A stretch of DNA of 37,920 bases from an uncultured Planctomycetaceae bacterium (GTDB lineage Bacteria; Planctomycetota; Planctomycetia; Planctomycetales; Planctomycetaceae). Below, one piece after another: positions 7,745 through 17,705 of this stretch; the first letter of the stretch is position 1, and every line of letters starts with the position of its first letter. The notes beneath the pieces are model-generated. The model had not been told where the DNA came from, did no database searches, and saw nothing but the letters and a program-made list of their open reading frames with translations. Location: NCBI GenBank assembly GCA_937916515.1, contig CALFSX010000247.1, positions 1 to 37,920 on the forward strand. The letters are read 5' to 3'. Position numbers and translations under genes: made by a program.

Positions 7745-10528
7745 CTACAGTCCAGGGCGACGGAATCGTAGGAAGTAGTTCTCAGTAAATCCCGGAATTG
7801 TGACTTCTTCGACGAATTCAAACCCTGCGGCCTGCACTTCTTCTGTGAAGGTCGACTTGTCCGCTCGAATGTTGTTCATCACCCATTCTCGCGAAACGCC
7901 TGGCGTCTTGTCGAAGTCGATGATGATCAGATCGCCACCGGGAACCAACGCTTCAAATGTTGAAGCCAGCATTTCTTTGTGATACTGCAGATGGTGATAC
8001 GTGTCACACATAAAGGCGATGTCTACTCGATGCATCAGCAGCTGCAGAGACTTTTCGTCGTTTCGCACAACGCTGACGTTATCCAGTTTCTCAGCTGTGA
8101 CTCGATCATCAAGATAGTCAACCAGCCGTGGTGAGATGTCGATCGCGAAGACTCGACCACCTGGCCCGACGGCATCAGCAAAAGCATTCACAAACAAGCC
8201 CGTGCCGCAACCGATGTCTCCAATGGTCGCACCTTCTTTGATGTGCATCGCTTTCACAATGTCTGCTCTGGCCTGATAGATCTCGCGATCTTCTGCGGCA
8301 AACTTCGCAGCCCAGATGGCTGGGTTAAGTTCGCTGGATAGAAATTCATGGTTGATGTTGGCCGGAACCGTGTCACTGTTTTGAGCGGGTACGGGAACCG
8401 AAGCCGGTTTAGCATCGGGAGCTGGCATGGGAACGATGGTTGGCGGAGTCTCGACAACTCGCGGCTGTGAAACGGACAACACCGGAACGCTGTCCTTAGC
8501 AACAGGCTGTTCCTGCTTTGGCAATTCTGCGGTTACGGTCAGACGTGGTCTTACTTCCGCAGTTTGCTTTGGTGGAGCGTCGACTTCCAGCAGCGGTTCA
8601 ATACGAGTTTGTGAATCCTGGGTTTGAGGTGTCCCGAAAGAGCTTTGTGGATGACGTGCAGATGAATCTACTGTTGGCAGTGTCGGTACAGTGGCCTTAA
8701 CGATTGGTCGAGCGACGGACGGCAGGGCTGTGGCGTCGCCTGATTTTCTTCCGCCCGTTTTTTCTTCCGGAACGTTCAGTTCACCTTTGTGTTCGCGTCG
8801 AGTGGCGGCCCACTTGCCGTCGTCTTTTCCGGCACTTTGCTGTGTCGGTGTGAGTGGCAGCAGCGGTACCTTCTTCAGTTGTTCTGGTTGCTCAACAGCA
8901 GTGTTATCGGCTGCACTTTCAACCGGTGGGATTTCCTGTAGTGGTGCTGCTTCCGCTGCGACAGGTTCTTCTTCGGGTACAACTTTCAGCATTTCCTGTT
9001 CAGGTGGTGCTGGAGTTGGTTCGCCCGGCTCTAGATCTGCTGGTGGCAATTCAGTGGCAGGCGTTGGCTTAACTTCTTCTGTTGCAGCCGGTGCTGTGGC
9101 GGGCTGAGTTTTCTGTGGTTCAGCTTCTGCCGGCTCGGCAGACGTCGCTTCTTCAGCAACAGGTGCCTTTGATTCGGGAGTGGCCGTAGTAGCCGTCTCT
9201 TTGGCGGCTTCGGCTGACGACATTGCTTCTTTGGCGGTTGGCAGTTCGCGTCCCTGAGAGATGCTTGTGGCCGGTATTCCGTTGCGAGCCGTCTTGGTGT
9301 CTTCTGTTACTTCCGGTTGTACTTCTGCGGTACGTGTCTCTTCTGCAGACGCCATGTCAGCAGGAACGCGAGGATTAACGCGATCCAGATAGATGTTTAA
9401 CGCATTCACAGTGTGATACAAAGGTGAACACTTAACATAGGCTTTGCGGTTGTTCATCAGGTCCTGAGCCGCAGTTTCGATGGCTTGTCGAACCCAGCGT
9501 GAATTCAGCTCTTCCTGTGGCAGTGCGATCATCAGGAATTCAAGCACGTGACCAACGCTGGCCATTCTCTTGTTGAAGTCCGGATCATACATACGACCCC
9601 GGAAGTAGTTCGAAGACAAAGAACCGTCGCTGTTTGTCTGCATACGAGCAGTGTTGATGTACTGACGAATTTTGTATTCCGACTGCAACCAGACGCCTCG
9701 CAGCGGCTTGCCCTGTCGCAGGTAAACATTGCGAGCATGTGCCAGAGCGAACAGGCCGTGCGTGCCTCCACAGGGGGATCCCTGCATTGGCTTGGCTGTT
9801 TGAGACTGCACAAGTTTCTCGATGCTCCAGTGTTCGCCTTTGGCATTTTGCCACTGAGCTGTTGGAGGCAAATAGCGGCTAAGCGCCCACAGAGTCCAGG
9901 TTGGTTCGTCTGTTGCACTGACTGACATCTGAGCATGCTTAATCATGTCTCGCATGGTTATCGGGCCACTGGCCGTGCCGAAGGTTTGATCAAGATCAAC
10001 GCCGCACATTGACAGAATCGCAACGCACTGATTGGCGTGACCTTCAAAAGCGTACGGACGGCTGTATGGGTGAGCTCGACCGCCGAAGCGTGTCTTTTCG
10101 AACCAGTATTCGTTTTCGTAGGTCTGACCTTCCATAACCCAGTCAAGGCCATTGATCTGTTTGCCTTCATGCAGCAAAGCAAAATCCTGACGCATGCCCA
10201 GCATAGCGTGCATCATTTGCCACGGTGTGTGCACGTCTGTGGAAAGCAGGCGTCGAGAAGTGACTTCCACGGTCTCCTGGCAGAGTTTAACCAGCTTGTC
10301 GTTCGATTCCGAACGGCGTGACCGAGAGACCAGTTTGAACGGTGTCGTTCGCTGATGCTCTGTGATTTCAATTTGCGGCTCGTCTTCGTTGTTAACGATC
10401 TTCAGACGCGTGGGAGCTGCTTCAGAAATCTCCTGAGCCGCTCCAGTTGAGGCGACCGTACAGAAGATCAGAACGGATGAAATCAGCAGGGTGGGCCGTA
10501 ACGGGCGGGGCAGCCTTCGTGATGGCAT
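7745..10528 (-). CDS. exported multidomain protein with C-terminal SAM-dependent methyltransferase
   Basis: A 927-residue protein in three parts. Residues 1-32 look like a signal peptide (basic start, LLISSVLIFCTVAS core, ending GAAQ). Residues about 35-385 form an unrecognised, mostly helical domain with several His/Cys positions (for example SPCGGTHGLFALAHARN). Residues about 390-725 are a low-complexity Pro/Glu/Ala/Thr linker. Residues about 735-927 are a class I methyltransferase: motif I IGDIGCGTG at 769-777, an acidic FAIDIS end of strand 2, DIAFMCDTYHHL, and the post-motif LVPGGDLIIIDF. The ATG has GGAG 8 bases upstream. The permease follows after 9 bp. The puzzle is that a methyltransferase needing cytosolic SAM sits behind an export signal. 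It may stay in the cytoplasm by a membrane anchor or be a non-catalytic binding module. Substrate unknown. Confidence 0.72.
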   Translation of the reverse strand: MPSRRLPRPLRPTLLISSVLIFCTVASTGAAQEISEAAPTRLKIVNNEDEPQIEITEHQRTTPFKLVSRSRRSESNDKLVKLCQETVEVTSRRLLSTDVHTPWQMMHAMLGMRQDFALLHEGKQINGLDWVMEGQTYENEYWFEKTRFGGRAHPYSRPYAFEGHANQCVAILSMCGVDLDQTFGTASGPITMRDMIKHAQMSVSATDEPTWTLWALSRYLPPTAQWQNAKGEHWSIEKLVQSQTAKPMQGSPCGGTHGLFALAHARNVYLRQGKPLRGVWLQSEYKIRQYINTARMQTNSDGSLSSNYFRGRMYDPDFNKRMASVGHVLEFLMIALPQEELNSRWVRQAIETAAQDLMNNRKAYVKCSPLYHTVNALNIYLDRVNPRVPADMASAEETRTAEVQPEVTEDTKTARNGIPATSISQGRELPTAKEAMSSAEAAKETATTATPESKAPVAEEATSAEPAEAEPQKTQPATAPAATEEVKPTPATELPPADLEPGEPTPAPPEQEMLKVVPEEEPVAAEAAPLQEIPPVESAADNTAVEQPEQLKKVPLLPLTPTQQSAGKDDGKWAATRREHKGELNVPEEKTGGRKSGDATALPSVARPIVKATVPTLPTVDSSARHPQSSFGTPQTQDSQTRIEPLLEVDAPPKQTAEVRPRLTVTAELPKQEQPVAKDSVPVLSVSQPRVVETPPTIVPMPAPDAKPASVPVPAQNSDTVPANINHEFLSSELNPAIWAAKFAAEDREIYQARADIVKAMHIKEGATIGDIGCGTGLFVNAFADAVGPGGRVFAIDISPRLVDYLDDRVTAEKLDNVSVVRNDEKSLQLLMHRVDIAFMCDTYHHLQYHKEMLASTFEALVPGGDLIIIDFDKTPGVSREWVMNNIRADKSTFTEEVQAAGFEFVEEVTIPGFTENYFLRFRRPGL

Positions 10529-10970
10529 CTGGGAAACTCCGGAATCTCGGCAAGGCTAAAATTGATTTAAGCGATACTGGCGTGACAGTACCTATCAGCT
10601 TTTCGACCAACGGTTCCAGGGCCTTGATGCTCTCTACATCCGGAACAAGGCAATCATCCGTTACAACACATCCGAATTAGGAAACGGTAGTTCGGGTAAA
10701 CTTTAAGGCCTCTTACAGGTGCCCAATGGCCGCGCAGTTTCTGCCATTGATACAGGCGATGTGAGCGGACGGTCGACAAATCGTGCAAGGCAAAGCTTCC
10801 GACCTGTGACATTCTGAAGGGTTTTGTGGGACTTCTGCATTTTTCCGCCCCCTTCGCGCTTCACGACCAACCGAGGGCTGATACAACATAAATGAGCTGT
10901 TTTGCACTGATTTTTCGTGGAAACGCTGTTACAACTTCGCATTCCGTTCAACAAAGCATCGCCCGTAAAA
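10529..10970. other. divergent intergenic region before the glycine cleavage genes
   Basis: Holds the promoters of the leftward methyltransferase-permease transcript and the rightward gcv genes. I looked for a glycine riboswitch in front of gcvT and did not see its conserved boxes. No palindrome or small gene stands out. A GTG at 10917 is in frame with gcvT but adds residues with no similarity to the family. Confidence 0.5.
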
Positions 10971-12059
10971 ATGGATGAGAATCTTCAACGATCGCCTTTG
11001 CACGAAGAACACCTGAAGCTGGGCGCCAAGATGGTGCCGTTTGCGGGATGGGAAATGCCCGTGCAATACGAAGGCATCATGCCGGAACACAAAGCCGTTC
11101 GAGCAACGTTGGGCGTTTTTGACATTTCACACATGGGACAGGTCTTTGTCTCAAGCGAAACTCCCGGTGCAGCTCAACAATGGCTGGAGGGCCTGTTGAC
11201 CAACAACGTGGCCAAACTAAACATCGGTGACGGCCAATACACAGTGCTGCTGAACGAATCCGGCGGAGTGATTGACGACCTGATTGTGTATCGCAAGTCG
11301 GAACTTGAGTACTTTCTTGTCGTTAATGCATCAAAGACGACAGAAGACTTCAACTGGATGAAGTCGCACGTTGGAGAATCAGGCGTCACTTTGCGGAACT
11401 CCAGTTCGGAATACGCCGGACTAGCCGTTCAAGGCCCCGAATCTGTCGCCGCGTTCAGCAGCTTACTTGGTGCGGATGCCATCATGCCCGAACGCTTCTG
11501 CATGGGGACGTTTCCCACGGAAGACGGCGATGTGATTGTCTGCCGAACGGGCTATACGGGCGAAGACGGCTTTGAGCTGTTCTGCCCGGTTGCTGTCGGT
11601 CCGAAATGGTGGCAAAAATGCCTTGCAGCAGGAGCAACGCCTGCTGGACTGGGTTCGCGAGACACGCTTCGACTGGAAAAGTGCTATCCGCTAAACGGCA
11701 ACGACCTGTCGCCGACTCACACACCTCTGGAAGCGGGGCTTGGGTTCGCCGTCGATTTAACAAAGCCAGCATTCATTGGTCGCGACACTCTGGTACAGCA
11801 AAAAGCAGACGGTCTGGCTCAGAAACTTGTAGCGATCAGGCAAACTGAAAAGTCGCCACCACCCAGACCGGGCTATCTGGTGTTTGCCGACGGCGTTCAG
11901 GTGGGCGAACTGTGCAGCGGTGGCGTTTCTCCAATGCTGGGGTGTGGCATTTCCATGGCGTACATCGGTAGTGCACACAACAAAATCGGAACTGTGCTGG
12001 AAGTGGAGATTCGTGGGAAGCGATTTCCTGCGGAAGTTGTGAAGAAGCCGTTCGTCTGA
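10971..12059 (+). CDS. gcvT: aminomethyltransferase, glycine cleavage system T protein
   Basis: Transfers the methylene carbon from aminomethyl-lipoyl GcvH to tetrahydrofolate, releasing ammonia; cytoplasmic. The start is set at ATG 10971 because family homology begins at once (SPLHEEHLKLGAKMVPFAGW) and gives 362 residues, the normal length; an upstream GTG at 10917 would add 18 atypical residues. Visible family blocks are FDISHMGQV, GVIDDLIVYR, VQGPES, CRTGYTGEDGFELF and a C-terminal barrel region with GYL and GCGISMAYI. It is the first gene of a gcvT-gcvH-gcvP cluster on one strand, with a 202-bp gap to gcvH. Nothing odd in the sequence. Confidence 0.95.
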   Translation: MDENLQRSPLHEEHLKLGAKMVPFAGWEMPVQYEGIMPEHKAVRATLGVFDISHMGQVFVSSETPGAAQQWLEGLLTNNVAKLNIGDGQYTVLLNESGGVIDDLIVYRKSELEYFLVVNASKTTEDFNWMKSHVGESGVTLRNSSSEYAGLAVQGPESVAAFSSLLGADAIMPERFCMGTFPTEDGDVIVCRTGYTGEDGFELFCPVAVGPKWWQKCLAAGATPAGLGSRDTLRLEKCYPLNGNDLSPTHTPLEAGLGFAVDLTKPAFIGRDTLVQQKADGLAQKLVAIRQTEKSPPPRPGYLVFADGVQVGELCSGGVSPMLGCGISMAYIGSAHNKIGTVLEVEIRGKRFPAEVVKKPFV

Positions 12060-12250
12060 TTCCATCGCGATCAGACCTGGGTAAGATGACCATCAGATTC
12101 GATGAAGCACGTGTTTTGACAGCGTACTTCGTGAGTGTACATTTTCAGGCGTCACATCGTGCCAGCTTTGTGACTGATTATCTTTTTCCATCACAACGAC
12201 GGCGTTCGCTGATTGGTGAAATCGGAATTGTTCGCTGTCGTTATTTGCTC

Positions 12251-12255
12251 AGGAG
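12251..12255 (+). promoter_or_regulatory. ribosome binding site that decides the gcvH start
   Basis: AGGAG ends 6 bases before ATG 12262. An in-frame TTG at 12256 directly abuts the site and cannot use it, so ATG 12262 is the start. Confidence 0.75.
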
Positions 12256-12261
12256 TTGTCC

Positions 12262-12642
12262 ATGAACGTTCCAGACGATTTAAAATATGCGTCATCTCAC
12301 GAGTGGGTCAAATTGTCCGATGGCGACATCGCGACTGTCGGCATCTCTGACTTTGCTCAAGCTGAAATGACAGAAATCGTCTACGTCGAACTTCCGGAAG
12401 TCGGCCGACAGGTATCAGCTGGCGAAGACACCGCTGTGGTGGAATCCGTGAAATCCGCCAGCGACATCTATTCGCCCGTTAGCGGCGAGATCGTTGAAGT
12501 GAACGACGCTCTGACAGATAACCCCGGCACAGTGAACTCGTCACCGTTCGCGGACGGCTGGATGTTTAAGGTCAAGCTTTCCAACCCGGCTGAAGTTGAT
12601 GCACTGCTGGACGCTGCAGGCTACCGTAGCTCAATCAGCTAA
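12262..12642 (+). CDS. gcvH: glycine cleavage system H protein (lipoyl carrier)
   Basis: A 126-residue lipoyl carrier that shuttles the aminomethyl group between GcvP and GcvT and is re-oxidised by dihydrolipoyl dehydrogenase, which is not encoded in this window. The lipoylation site is Lys64 in [13 protein letters not shown]. The N-terminal SSHEWVKL and the [12 protein letters not shown] block are both typical of GcvH. An AGGAG site precedes the ATG. Between it and gcvP lies a 155-bp palindromic repeat, which may affect relative expression of the two genes. Confidence 0.96.
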   Translation: MNVPDDLKYASSHEWVKLSDGDIATVGISDFAQAEMTEIVYVELPEVGRQVSAGEDTAVVESVKSASDIYSPVSGEIVEVNDALTDNPGTVNSSPFADGWMFKVKLSNPAEVDALLDAAGYRSSIS

Positions 12643-12652
12643 CAAATGAACA

Positions 12653-12807
12653 AGTGCTGCGTGACCGCTAAGAATCAGGATGTGTGATAGTGGGTTTGTT
12701 GTAGTGGATCTTGTTAAAGATCCCCGAAAAGAAATGCCTGTGTCGCCGGATCTTTAACAAGATTCACTACCGTAAGATTCAGCTGTATGATTCAGCCGTG
12801 ACGCAAC
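12653..12807. repeat. two-tier palindromic element, copy 2, inside the gcv cluster
   Basis: Inner arms of 23 bp at 12701-12723 and 12748-12770 match with one mismatch around a 24-base spacer. Each arm starts with GTAGTGRA and itself folds as GGATCTT-GTTA-AAGATCC, a 7-bp stem with a 4-base loop. Outer arms (about 12653-12680 and 12780-12807) are imperfect and contain GTGACCGCTAAGAATCAGG on the left. The same outer flank recurs at 32275 and, more weakly, at 29176. No reading frame. Confidence 0.7.
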
Positions 12808-12901
12808 ACCGCTTTACGTGTCCAGAACGTCATTTTGAACACGCTGCAATTGTGGTGCAGGTTTTCGCCAGTTTCGTTTAACAAGTTTCCAGGGTATTCG
12901 C

Positions 12902-15757
12902 GTGTCAACAACTTCTGAGATCCAATCCAGCAGCACCGCAACTTCTTTGGATGCTTTCCGAAACCGCCATTTGGGCGTTTCGCCGGAAGTGGCTGACCAG
13001 ATGGCTCAGCTGATTGGCTTTGAATCCGCATGGGACCTTGCCGACAGCGCGGTGCCAGCCACCATCAAACGACAAAATGCATTCAAAATTCCTGCCGCCA
13101 AAAGCGAAACCAAGGCGTTGGAATGGCTTAGCCAGATTATGAACCGCAACACGGTGCGGCGATCGCTGATTGGCCAGGGATATCACGAATGCATTACGCC
13201 ATCCGTGATTCTGCGAAACATTCTGGAAAACCCCGGCTGGTACACAGCCTACACTCCGTACCAGCCTGAAATTTCACAGGGACGCCTGGAAGCCTGTCTG
13301 AACTTTCAGACATTGATCACAGAACTAAGCGGCCTTGACGTGTCCAATGCGTCGTTACTGGACGAAGGCACAGCAGCTGCCGAAGCCATGACCATGTGTG
13401 CTGCCGGACACCGCAACGCGAAAATGTTTTTCGTTTCAGAAAACTGCCATCCTCAAACGATTGCCGTGCTGCAAACGCGAGCTGAACCGCTGGGAATCAA
13501 TATCGCCATTGGTTGCCACAACAGTTTCGAATTCGACGAAACTGTCTTTGGAGCGTTGGTGCAGTATCCCGACACCAGCGGCAGCATTACCGACTATACT
13601 TCGTTTATCGAACGTGCTCACGCCAACAAAACGAAAGTTGTGATGGCAGCTGACTTGCTGTCTTTAACAATGCTGAAACCACCGGGCCAACTGGGAGCCG
13701 ACATTGCCGTTGGTAACAGCCAGCGTTTCGGCGTGCCACTGGGATTCGGTGGTCCTCATGCTGCATGGATCGCCTGTACGGACGAACTGAAACGCAAGCT
13801 GCCAGGTCGCCTTGTGGGAGTTTCCAAAGACGCCCACGGACGGCCCGCGTATCGCCTGGCTTTGCAAACTCGAGAACAGCATATTCGCCGCGACAAAGCC
13901 ACCAGCAACATCTGCACGGCTCAAGTACTTCTGGGTGTCGTGGCATCGATGTACGCGGTCTATCACGGCCCGAAAGGTCTGCGACAGATTGCCGAACGAA
14001 TTCACGAGCACGCACGAACGATTGCCGCGTCGTTGGTTGACGGCGGCTTAACGATTGCCGCAGATCAGTTCTTCGACACGGTTCGAATCACGGCCGGCCT
14101 GCCGTCAGATTTTGATTCGCGAGCCAGCCAAAGCTTGTTCAACTTTCATTCCTATGCCAACGGCGATATCGGCATCACGGTCGACGAACGCACAACATGC
14201 GAAGAAGTACAACAGATTCTGTCCGTCTTCAACGTCAACCTGGCTGCCCGTGAAAACAGCGAAACAGAACTTGTCAGTAACCTGCTGCGTACCGACGCTT
14301 ACCTGCAGCAGCCGGTGTTCAACACGTACCACACCGAAACCGAAATGATGCGTTACATGCATCGGTTGGAAGTGAAAGACCTGGCACTCAACACCAGCAT
14401 GATTCCATTGGGATCGTGTACGATGAAGCTGAACGCCGCTTCCGAAATGGCTCCTATCAGCTGGCCGACCGTAAACGGCATTCACCCGTTCGCTCCGAAG
14501 GAACAGTGGCTGGGCTACGCGGAAATGATCGAACAGCTGGAAAGCTGGCTGGCAGATTGCACAGGCTTTCATTCTGTTTCTTTGCAGCCCAACGCCGGAT
14601 CACAGGGCGAATACGCAGGGCTGTTAGCGATTCGAGCCTACCATCGGGCGAATGGGCAACAACATCGTAACGTGTGTCTGATTCCAACGTCCGCTCACGG
14701 CACAAATCCTGCCAGTGCCGTGATGGTGGGCATGAAGGTTGTTCCCGTCGAATGCGATTCTGACGGCAATATCGACATCCAAAGTCTGGAAGCCAAAGCG
14801 AAACAACACAGCGAAAACCTGGCAGCTTTGATGGTCACTTATCCATCAACGCACGGAGTTTTCGAGGCGGGCATCAAAGATATCTGCCAGATCGTGCACG
14901 ATCACGGCGGTCAGGTGTATATGGATGGAGCGAACCTTAACGCTCAACTGGGCCTGTGTTCGCCTGGCGAAATTGGCGCTGACGTTTGTCACTTGAATCT
15001 GCACAAGACATTCTGCATTCCTCACGGCGGCGGCGGCCCGGGCGTTGGTCCGATTGGAGTTGCCGAACACCTGGCTCCGTTTCTTCCGGGCCACCCCATG
15101 CATCTGACGGATGGCATCGGTCCGGTAAGTGCTGCTCCGTTTGGCAGCGCCAGCATTCTGGTGATTTCATGGATGTATATTGCCATGATGGGCCCCGATG
15201 GACTGACGGACGCAACTCGCATTGCCATTCTGAATGCCAACTATATCGCCTTCCGTCTGCAGCCTTACTTCCCCGTTCTTTACAAGGGCAAGAAGGGTCT
15301 GGTCGCTCACGAATGTATTCTGGACCTGCGTCCATTCAAGGAAAGTGCTGGCGTTGAAGTGGAAGACGTCGCCAAGCGGCTGATGGACTACGGTTTCCAC
15401 GCTCCCACCATGTCGTGGCCGGTGTCTGGCACGTTGATGATTGAGCCGACGGAAAGCGAATCAAAGATGGAACTCGATCGTTTCTGCGACGCGATGATTT
15501 CCATTCATGGTGAGATCATGGAAATCCAGAACGGCACTCTTCCACGCGACGATAATCCTCTAAAGCATGCACCTCACACAGCTGCCGTGCTGCTAAGTGA
15601 TTCGTGGAGCCACGCTTACACGCGAGAACAGGCTGCGTTTCCGGCCGCCTATGTGAAAGAATCCAAGTACTGGCCACCTGTCAGCCGAGTTGACAACGTT
15701 TACGGCGACCGTCACCTGATCTGCACGTGCCCGGATATGGCTTCACTGACTGAATAG
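12902..15757 (+). CDS. gcvP: glycine dehydrogenase (decarboxylating), P protein
   Basis: PLP enzyme that decarboxylates glycine and loads the aminomethyl group onto GcvH. At 951 residues it is the single-chain type, with both the N-terminal and C-terminal halves that are split (GcvPA/GcvPB) in some bacteria. The N-terminal [11 protein letters not shown] and FGGPHAA blocks are seen. The C-terminal half has [22 protein letters not shown] and the PLP lysine Lys702 in [18 protein letters not shown]. The start is GTG 12902, since the conserved DAFRNRHLG lies just after it and no ATG precedes it in frame; only a weak CAGGG ribosome site is present. It ends 12 bp before a strong palindrome that faces the convergent regulator gene. 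Confidence 0.96.
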   Translation: MSTTSEIQSSSTATSLDAFRNRHLGVSPEVADQMAQLIGFESAWDLADSAVPATIKRQNAFKIPAAKSETKALEWLSQIMNRNTVRRSLIGQGYHECITPSVILRNILENPGWYTAYTPYQPEISQGRLEACLNFQTLITELSGLDVSNASLLDEGTAAAEAMTMCAAGHRNAKMFFVSENCHPQTIAVLQTRAEPLGINIAIGCHNSFEFDETVFGALVQYPDTSGSITDYTSFIERAHANKTKVVMAADLLSLTMLKPPGQLGADIAVGNSQRFGVPLGFGGPHAAWIACTDELKRKLPGRLVGVSKDAHGRPAYRLALQTREQHIRRDKATSNICTAQVLLGVVASMYAVYHGPKGLRQIAERIHEHARTIAASLVDGGLTIAADQFFDTVRITAGLPSDFDSRASQSLFNFHSYANGDIGITVDERTTCEEVQQILSVFNVNLAARENSETELVSNLLRTDAYLQQPVFNTYHTETEMMRYMHRLEVKDLALNTSMIPLGSCTMKLNAASEMAPISWPTVNGIHPFAPKEQWLGYAEMIEQLESWLADCTGFHSVSLQPNAGSQGEYAGLLAIRAYHRANGQQHRNVCLIPTSAHGTNPASAVMVGMKVVPVECDSDGNIDIQSLEAKAKQHSENLAALMVTYPSTHGVFEAGIKDICQIVHDHGGQVYMDGANLNAQLGLCSPGEIGADVCHLNLHKTFCIPHGGGGPGVGPIGVAEHLAPFLPGHPMHLTDGIGPVSAAPFGSASILVISWMYIAMMGPDGLTDATRIAILNANYIAFRLQPYFPVLYKGKKGLVAHECILDLRPFKESAGVEVEDVAKRLMDYGFHAPTMSWPVSGTLMIEPTESESKMELDRFCDAMISIHGEIMEIQNGTLPRDDNPLKHAPHTAAVLLSDSWSHAYTREQAAFPAAYVKESKYWPPVSRVDNVYGDRHLICTCPDMASLTE

Positions 15758-15768
15758 CTGCGCGGACA

Positions 15769-15855
15769 GCGAAGGGTGGCCGGGGTTGGACTGAGCTTGC
15801 GAAGGAAACCTTGGGGGTTCACTCGTGCCTCGTTCCAACCCCGGCCACCCTTCGC
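15769..15855. terminator. 22-bp-arm palindrome between convergent genes; dispersed repeat copy 1
   Basis: Arms 15769-15790 and 15834-15855 are perfectly complementary (GGTGGCCGGGGTTGGA core) around a 43-base loop. The position, between the stop codons of convergent gcvP and the NtrC-like regulator, fits a bidirectional terminator. The left arm and loop are similar to a second, diverged copy read on the minus strand at 22286-22335, so it is also a mobile or dispersed repeat. Confidence 0.6.
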
Positions 15856-15862
15856 GTTATGT

Positions 15863-17275
15863 TCAGCCGAAGTCAGCCGCGTTAATCGCCAGTTGGCGAA
15901 GTTTGCTGCGTAACGTGACTCGAGAAATTCCCAGCAAAGCGGACGCCTGCACCTGATTGCCGGCGGTGTGTTTCAGAACATTGGTAAACAGTTGTCGTTC
16001 AGTTGCGGCAATCACTTTGGCATGCAGGTCGGTGCAGTCTTCCTGCCGCAGTTGTTCGTCCAGAAAAGCCTGCAGGTCGAATTTCAGCGATGACTGTTTT
16101 GCTGACGTGCCACCCAATTCCTGAGGCAGAAATTCGGGAAGTAAAACGGCTCCGGTCGTATTCAGCAAAGACTGCTTGATCACACTTTCCAGTTCTCGAA
16201 CGTTTCCCGGCCACCTGGCTTTACGAAGCACTTCAACTGTTGAATCGGCCAATTGAGTGGCCGTGCGTCCTAAAGCGGCGCTGTGTTTGCGGATGAAATG
16301 TTGCGCCAGCAGTTTGATGTCGTCGCCGCGTTCACGCAGCGGTGGCAGGTGAATCGTGAAATCTCGCAGACGAAAGAACAGGTCAGCTCGAAATTTCCCT
16401 TCTGCGACCAGTTGTTCCAGATCCTGATTCGTCGCTGCGATCACTCGAACATCCACGCGGATATTTTCCGAACCACCCACGCGTTCGAAAGTCCGTTCCT
16501 GAAGAACTCGCAGCAGCTTCAGTTGAGTCAACGACGACATGTCGCCCACTTCGTCCAGAAACAAAGTTCCTTGGTGAGCTTGTTCGAAATGACCAATTCG
16601 ACGCCGATCGGCTCCCGTGAACGAACCTTTTTCGTGGCCGAACATTTCGCTTTCCAGCAAGGCTTCAGGAATTGCGGCGCAATTAAGAGCTCGAAACGGA
16701 CCGTTGCTGCGTTGGCTGTGTTGATAGACGGCTTTGGCGACAAGTTCTTTGCCGGTGCCGCTTTCGCCCTGAATCAGCACAGTGATGTCGCTGGCGGCAA
16801 CTCGACCAATCGCCTTGTACACATCCTGCATCGCATCGCAGCGTCCGACCATGGCCTGCCGCCCGTCGCCTGCCGATTCATCCGGGTTGACCACCGGAGT
16901 CGTCTTCACCATTTCGCTAAGTCGAATTGCCTTGGCCACCAGTTCTTTCAGTTCGGGCAATTCCAGCGGCTTGAACAAATAGTCGAACGCTCCCTGCTTG
17001 GTCGCTTCAATGGCGCTTTCGACGGTGCCGTGTCCTGTAATAAAGATGACGGGGATACGGCGGTCGATTTCTTTGATGCGTTCAAAGCATTCCAGGCCTG
17101 AACCATCGGGCAGGTTCAGGTCCAGCACAATCACGTCCGGTCGGTCTTCGGCAACCGCCTGCACTCCCTGAGCAGCCGTTTCTGCGGTGATGAGTTCCAG
17201 CTGCGAATCCACAAACGCTCGACGAAACGCGTGCAGAATGGAAGGCTCGTCATCGATCACCAGCAGACGTGGCAT
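15863..17275 (-). CDS. sigma-54-dependent response regulator, NtrC family
   Basis: A 470-residue enhancer-binding regulator in three domains. The receiver (1-120) has the acidic pair Asp8/Asp9, phospho-acceptor Asp52, Thr80 and Lys102. The AAA+ domain (about 142-370) has Walker A GESGTGKE at 170-177, the sigma-54 contact loop GSFTGA at 217-222 (the usual GAFTGA with Ala to Ser), Walker B LFLDE at 238-242, and an R-finger region LRDFTIHLPPLRERGDD. A Fis-type helix-turn-helix ends the protein (NQVQASALLGISRVTLRSKL). It should activate sigma-54 promoters when phosphorylated. No histidine kinase is adjacent, and its partner and targets are unknown. Convergent with gcvP; its upstream region is filled with palindromes. 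Confidence 0.93.
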   Translation of the reverse strand: MPRLLVIDDEPSILHAFRRAFVDSQLELITAETAAQGVQAVAEDRPDVIVLDLNLPDGSGLECFERIKEIDRRIPVIFITGHGTVESAIEATKQGAFDYLFKPLELPELKELVAKAIRLSEMVKTTPVVNPDESAGDGRQAMVGRCDAMQDVYKAIGRVAASDITVLIQGESGTGKELVAKAVYQHSQRSNGPFRALNCAAIPEALLESEMFGHEKGSFTGADRRRIGHFEQAHQGTLFLDEVGDMSSLTQLKLLRVLQERTFERVGGSENIRVDVRVIAATNQDLEQLVAEGKFRADLFFRLRDFTIHLPPLRERGDDIKLLAQHFIRKHSAALGRTATQLADSTVEVLRKARWPGNVRELESVIKQSLLNTTGAVLLPEFLPQELGGTSAKQSSLKFDLQAFLDEQLRQEDCTDLHAKVIAATERQLFTNVLKHTAGNQVQASALLGISRVTLRSKLRQLAINAADFG

Positions 17276-17447
17276 GTGTTAAAACTTCTGTTCAAAGACG
17301 GCTGAGCAACGGACAGGCTTCGCTCGCCAGAGCGTGGATCTCCGCTCAGTCGAACCGCAGATGGTACGAAAAGGTCACCGGTCAATTTATTCACAGTGCT
17401 GCATTATTCAAAGTCCCCGTTTATTCACAGCCTCGGAGGGACGGTAG

Positions 17448-17481
17448 CCCATTGCCGGTGGTGCTAACCACCGGCAATGGG
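17448..17481. repeat. perfect 15-bp hairpin
   Basis: CCCATTGCCGGTGGT (17448-17462) pairs perfectly with 17467-17481 around the loop GCTA. First of four palindromes in this gap. Confidence 0.7.
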
Positions 17482-17495
17482 CCATGTTCTCCTCA

Positions 17496-17528
17496 TTATT
17501 CCGTTGCGGCGAAGCCACAACGGAATAA
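17496..17528. repeat. 11-bp hairpin with extended stem
   Basis: TTATTCCGTTG (17496-17506) pairs with 17518-17528. After one mismatch the stem continues with GGC/GCC around a GAA loop, so the 33 bases fold almost completely. Confidence 0.65.
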
Positions 17529-17603
17529 ACGTGGTTTGTTTGGCATCTTGACCGGGTGCTCACGTGGCTGTCGATTTCATCGGGAACAAGCCCCAGTCGG
17601 ATT

Positions 17604-17663
17604 AGCCGCAGGGCGTTAGCCCCGGTTTTCAGCATGCTAAACCGGGGCTAACGCCCTGCGGCT
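17604..17663. repeat. 25-bp-arm palindrome, family C copy 1
   Basis: Arms 17604-17628 and 17639-17663 are perfectly complementary (core AGGGCGTTAGCCCCGG) around a 10-base loop. The identical arm sequence occurs in the palindrome at 18688-18754, on the other side of the Dabb lipoprotein gene, with a different 17-base loop. Confidence 0.75.
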
Positions 17664-17705
17664 GATTAAATCAACAGCCTGTCGCGCACCCGGCAGTGAG
17701 CTATC

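Noticed and set aside
10680-10970. Possible glycine riboswitch before gcvT
   Set aside because: Expected from gcv operons in other bacteria, but the conserved boxes of the aptamer were not found on reading the leader.
10917-10970. Longer gcvT start at GTG 10917
   Set aside because: The 18 extra residues do not resemble the family, and ATG 10971 gives normal length.
16283-17101. 272-codon plus-strand ORF
   Set aside because: Antisense to the NtrC-like regulator with all its motifs; Phe/His/Gln-rich composition is that of a shadow frame.
15863-17275. NtrC-like regulator as partner of the histidine kinase at 3049
   Set aside because: They are 11 kb apart on opposite strands, and CusS-like kinases normally pair with OmpR-type regulators, not NtrC-type.
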